From contig JAHDHB010000010.1 of the NCBI GenBank assembly GCA_020631545.1, positions 1 through 34,442 of the forward strand: a DNA stretch of 34,442 bases. Reading direction: 5' to 3'. This DNA comes from Saprospiraceae bacterium. Lineage in GTDB: Bacteria > Bacteroidota > Bacteroidia > Chitinophagales > Saprospiraceae. The notes beneath the pieces are model-generated. The model saw only the letters and a program-made list of their open reading frames with translations, was not told the DNA's origin and searched no databases. Below, piece by piece: positions 33,020-34,442 of this stretch. The position numbers and the translations under genes were made by a program. Position 1 is the stretch's first letter. Each line of letters starts with the position of its first letter.

Positions 33020-33083
33020 ACCCCGAAGGGGTGTTAGGATTATAGCTAGTAATTTAGCTAAGTAACGAAAACCCTGAAAGGGT
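33020..33083. repeat. Two REP-like hairpins
   Basis: ACCCC-GAA-GGGGT at 33020-33032 and ACCCT-GAA-AGGGT at 33071-33083 are small hairpins with the same loop, each followed by GT- or GA-rich AT sequence. They resemble the ACCCxGAAxGGGT repeats scattered in many Bacteroidota intergenic regions (recollection, not searched). Confidence 0.55.
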
Positions 33084-33172
33084 GAAATGATTTGAGAACG
33101 AAACAGCCAAGAAATTGGTCACCCCACGGCTTTGGCTGGAGCGCATTCCTCCCACAGCGTGACGCTTCTCCT

Positions 33173-33343
33173 AGCTTCAAAAGTGGCTATTTTGAGAAGG
33201 AAAAACAAAATAAGCCGTCTATACCCAACAGCCTCTTTTTCAACATCTAATAATAAAAAATCTATGAAAACAATGCCGAAAAGCACTCATTTTTGTAGGG
33301 AATGTCTCCTTTAAGCCGTAGGAAGTAGAAAACGCCCTGAGAT
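33173..33343 (+). repeat. Diverged ~170-bp repeat, copy 2
   Basis: Same block order as 32247-32416: GAGAAGGAAAAACAAAATAA, CAACATCTAA, TTGTAGGGAATGT, TTAAGCC and AGAAAAC. It lies in the same orientation on the other side of the MITE-like element. Confidence 0.6.
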
Positions 33344-33467
33344 TACCTTGTTTTTTCAATCAACACATGAAGCAATAAATTAGAGAACTACAACAGCAAA
33401 AAAATCCATCATCCAAAAAAGAAAGGGCATAAAATTTGTTATAAAAAGCCAGAAATCAACAAAGAAT

Positions 33468-34442
33468 ATGAGATTAATTCCACTTATTTGCTGTCTTTTA
33501 ATGACGTCTACGCTTTTCGGACAATATTACTACAAAGAAAACTTTCCAAAACACAATTTTAGCTTGGAATCCTCTCCAAAAGCTCCCAACTATTCGAACC
33601 CCGATCACTGGGCGGCCTTACCAGAAAAAGAAGATTACGCCGATCATGTACCCAAAGGACTACTCGACGAACAGGCTGTTGCTAAAGTAGATGTGTTTTT
33701 TGTTCATCCAACAACCTATACTGGAGAAAATGGCCATGATCAGTGGAATGCAGACGTGAATGATGCCGTTTTGAATCAAAAAACAGATGAAACCACCATA
33801 CAATACCAAGCAAGTATTTTTAATGGATCGGGAAAGGTCTATGCCCCTAGATATCGCCAAGCACACATACATGTCTATTATACCAAAGAAGAAGGACAAG
33901 AAGACGATGCAGAAAGCGCCTTGGATTTAGCCTATCAAGATGTAAAAGCAGCCTTCAAGTATTACTTGAAGCACTACAATAATGGACGACCATTCGTCAT
34001 TGCCTCTCATAGCCAAGGAACAACACACGCTGGAAGATTAATGTTGGAAGAAATTGACGGTCAGGCTATTCAAGAAAAAATGGTGGCCGCATATCTTGTT
34101 GGTATTCCAATTCCCAAAGATACTTTAAAGAACGTTCCTCCTTGTGCTACACCGGAACAAACGGGGTGTTTTTGCGCTTGGCGTACGTTTGTTCGCGGTT
34201 ATCTCCCTCCTTGGGAAAAAAAGAATGTAGACTATGTTGTTACGAACCCTTTGACATGGTCTCTTGAAGAAAAACTTGCTAATGAGGATCTTAACAAGGG
34301 TGGTGTCCTTAAAAAGTTTAACAAAATACGCGAAGGTGTTTGTAATGCAGAGGTTTGTGGAAATGTATTATGGATTGATCGTCCCAATGTTTTTGGGGCA
34401 AGATTGGTCAATATCAAAAATTTTCACATTGCAGATTACAAC
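33468..34442 (+). CDS. DUF3089-family alpha/beta hydrolase, 3' end outside the window
   Basis: An ATG at 33468 opens a frame that runs uninterrupted for 325 codons to the window edge. A signal peptide (1-18, ending LFGQ) implies export. The mature protein matches the DUF3089 (PF11288) pattern: VDVFFVHPTTYTGENG near 74-89, VYAPRYRQAHI near 124-134, and the nucleophile elbow FVIASHSQGTTHAGRLM near 172-188, with the Ser in SHSQGT as the likely nucleophile. VVAAYLVGIPIPKDTL-like and CFCAWRTF segments follow, as in the family. These proteins are taken to be lipases or esterases of unknown substrate. The C-terminus, with the catalytic His, is not in view. The gene follows the repeat-rich region; no exact -7 box is visible. 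Confidence 0.88.
   Translation, partial: MRLIPLICCLLMTSTLFGQYYYKENFPKHNFSLESSPKAPNYSNPDHWAALPEKEDYADHVPKGLLDEQAVAKVDVFFVHPTTYTGENGHDQWNADVNDAVLNQKTDETTIQYQASIFNGSGKVYAPRYRQAHIHVYYTKEEGQEDDAESALDLAYQDVKAAFKYYLKHYNNGRPFVIASHSQGTTHAGRLMLEEIDGQAIQEKMVAAYLVGIPIPKDTLKNVPPCATPEQTGCFCAWRTFVRGYLPPWEKKNVDYVVTNPLTWSLEEKLANEDLNKGGVLKKFNKIREGVCNAEVCGNVLWIDRPNVFGARLVNIKNFHIADYN

Larger units (their letters stand above)
31941..33467. other. 1.5 kb repeat-rich region without a convincing gene
   Basis: From left to right it holds the AGCS promoter, a copy of a diverged 170-bp repeat (32247-32416), a foldback element (32473-32651), a MITE-like element with direct repeats (32722-32936), two REP-like hairpins (33020-33083), and the second 170-bp repeat copy (33173-33343). 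No open frame is convincing. It looks like a site where small elements have accumulated. Confidence 0.6.

Noticed and set aside
1-34442. CRISPR arrays, tRNA or rRNA genes
   Set aside because: No regularly spaced repeats and no recognisable tRNA or rRNA sequence were seen on either strand.

Overview
The window looks like a piece of an AT-rich chromosome from a Bacteroidota bacterium, most likely a Saprospiria-type marine or gliding lineage. The evidence is as follows. Three large secreted proteins end in type IX secretion (T9SS) type A sorting domains. Several genes are preceded by the Bacteroidota -7 element TAnnTTTG, and Shine-Dalgarno sequences are weak. The proteins carry modules common in this phylum: DUF7467-like repeats, a CMDPNSCNYNP-type Cys-rich motif and SprB/PKD-like domains. 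The class assignment is inference; the phylum is well supported. I see no rRNA, tRNA, CRISPR array, prophage or complete insertion sequence.

Layout. 1-2.7 kb: the 5' part of an unrecognised gene (minus), an RluA-type pseudouridine synthase, a lipoprotein and a small secreted protein. 2.7-3.7 kb: non-coding, with two hairpin/terminator-bearing segments that may be small RNAs. 3.7-5.7 kb: a secreted PNGase F-like glycoamidase. 6-7.5 kb: a sodium:solute symporter. 7.7-9.8 kb: a TPR histidine kinase. 10.0-10.5 kb: a 44-codon Ser/Thr-rich ORF between two long hairpins. 10.7-12.6 kb: a large T9SS surface protein. 13.5-18 kb: an AAA-ATPase/PD-(D/E)XK protein, a eukaryote-type cyclophilin, Ppx/GppA and an Rpn-like nuclease. 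18-20.4 kb: a secreted lysyl oxidase with a dockerin-like module. 20.6-23.8 kb: WecA-like transferase, FluC, tryptophan 2,3-dioxygenase and pyroglutamyl peptidase. 24.4-28.4 kb: an M16 homologue without its zinc motif, an alpha/beta hydrolase and a TTHB210-like lipoprotein. 28.9-31.9 kb: an amidohydrolase and an AGCS symporter. 31.9-33.5 kb: a 1.5 kb repeat-rich region. 33.5 kb to the end: a DUF3089 hydrolase cut by the window edge.

Most genes stand alone with their own terminators. The only tight operon signal is the 4-base overlap between the WecA-like gene and fluC. A loose theme is an extracellular, protein-feeding life style: a secreted deglycosylase, a secreted amine oxidase, pyroglutamyl peptidase, an M16 homologue, TDO for tryptophan breakdown, and sodium-coupled uptake of amino acids and other solutes. 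These genes are scattered, so this is inference and not one system.

The less ordinary content lies between genes. It includes a three-copy palindromic repeat of about 115-150 bp, a MITE-like element of about 197 bp with 16-bp inverted ends and 9-bp flanking direct repeats, a pair of diverged repeats of about 170 bp around it, a foldback element, REP-like hairpins, and a 31-nt sequence shared between a coding region at the left edge and an intergenic palindrome near 30.3 kb. The best candidate for an undescribed gene is the 44-codon ORF at 10213-10347.
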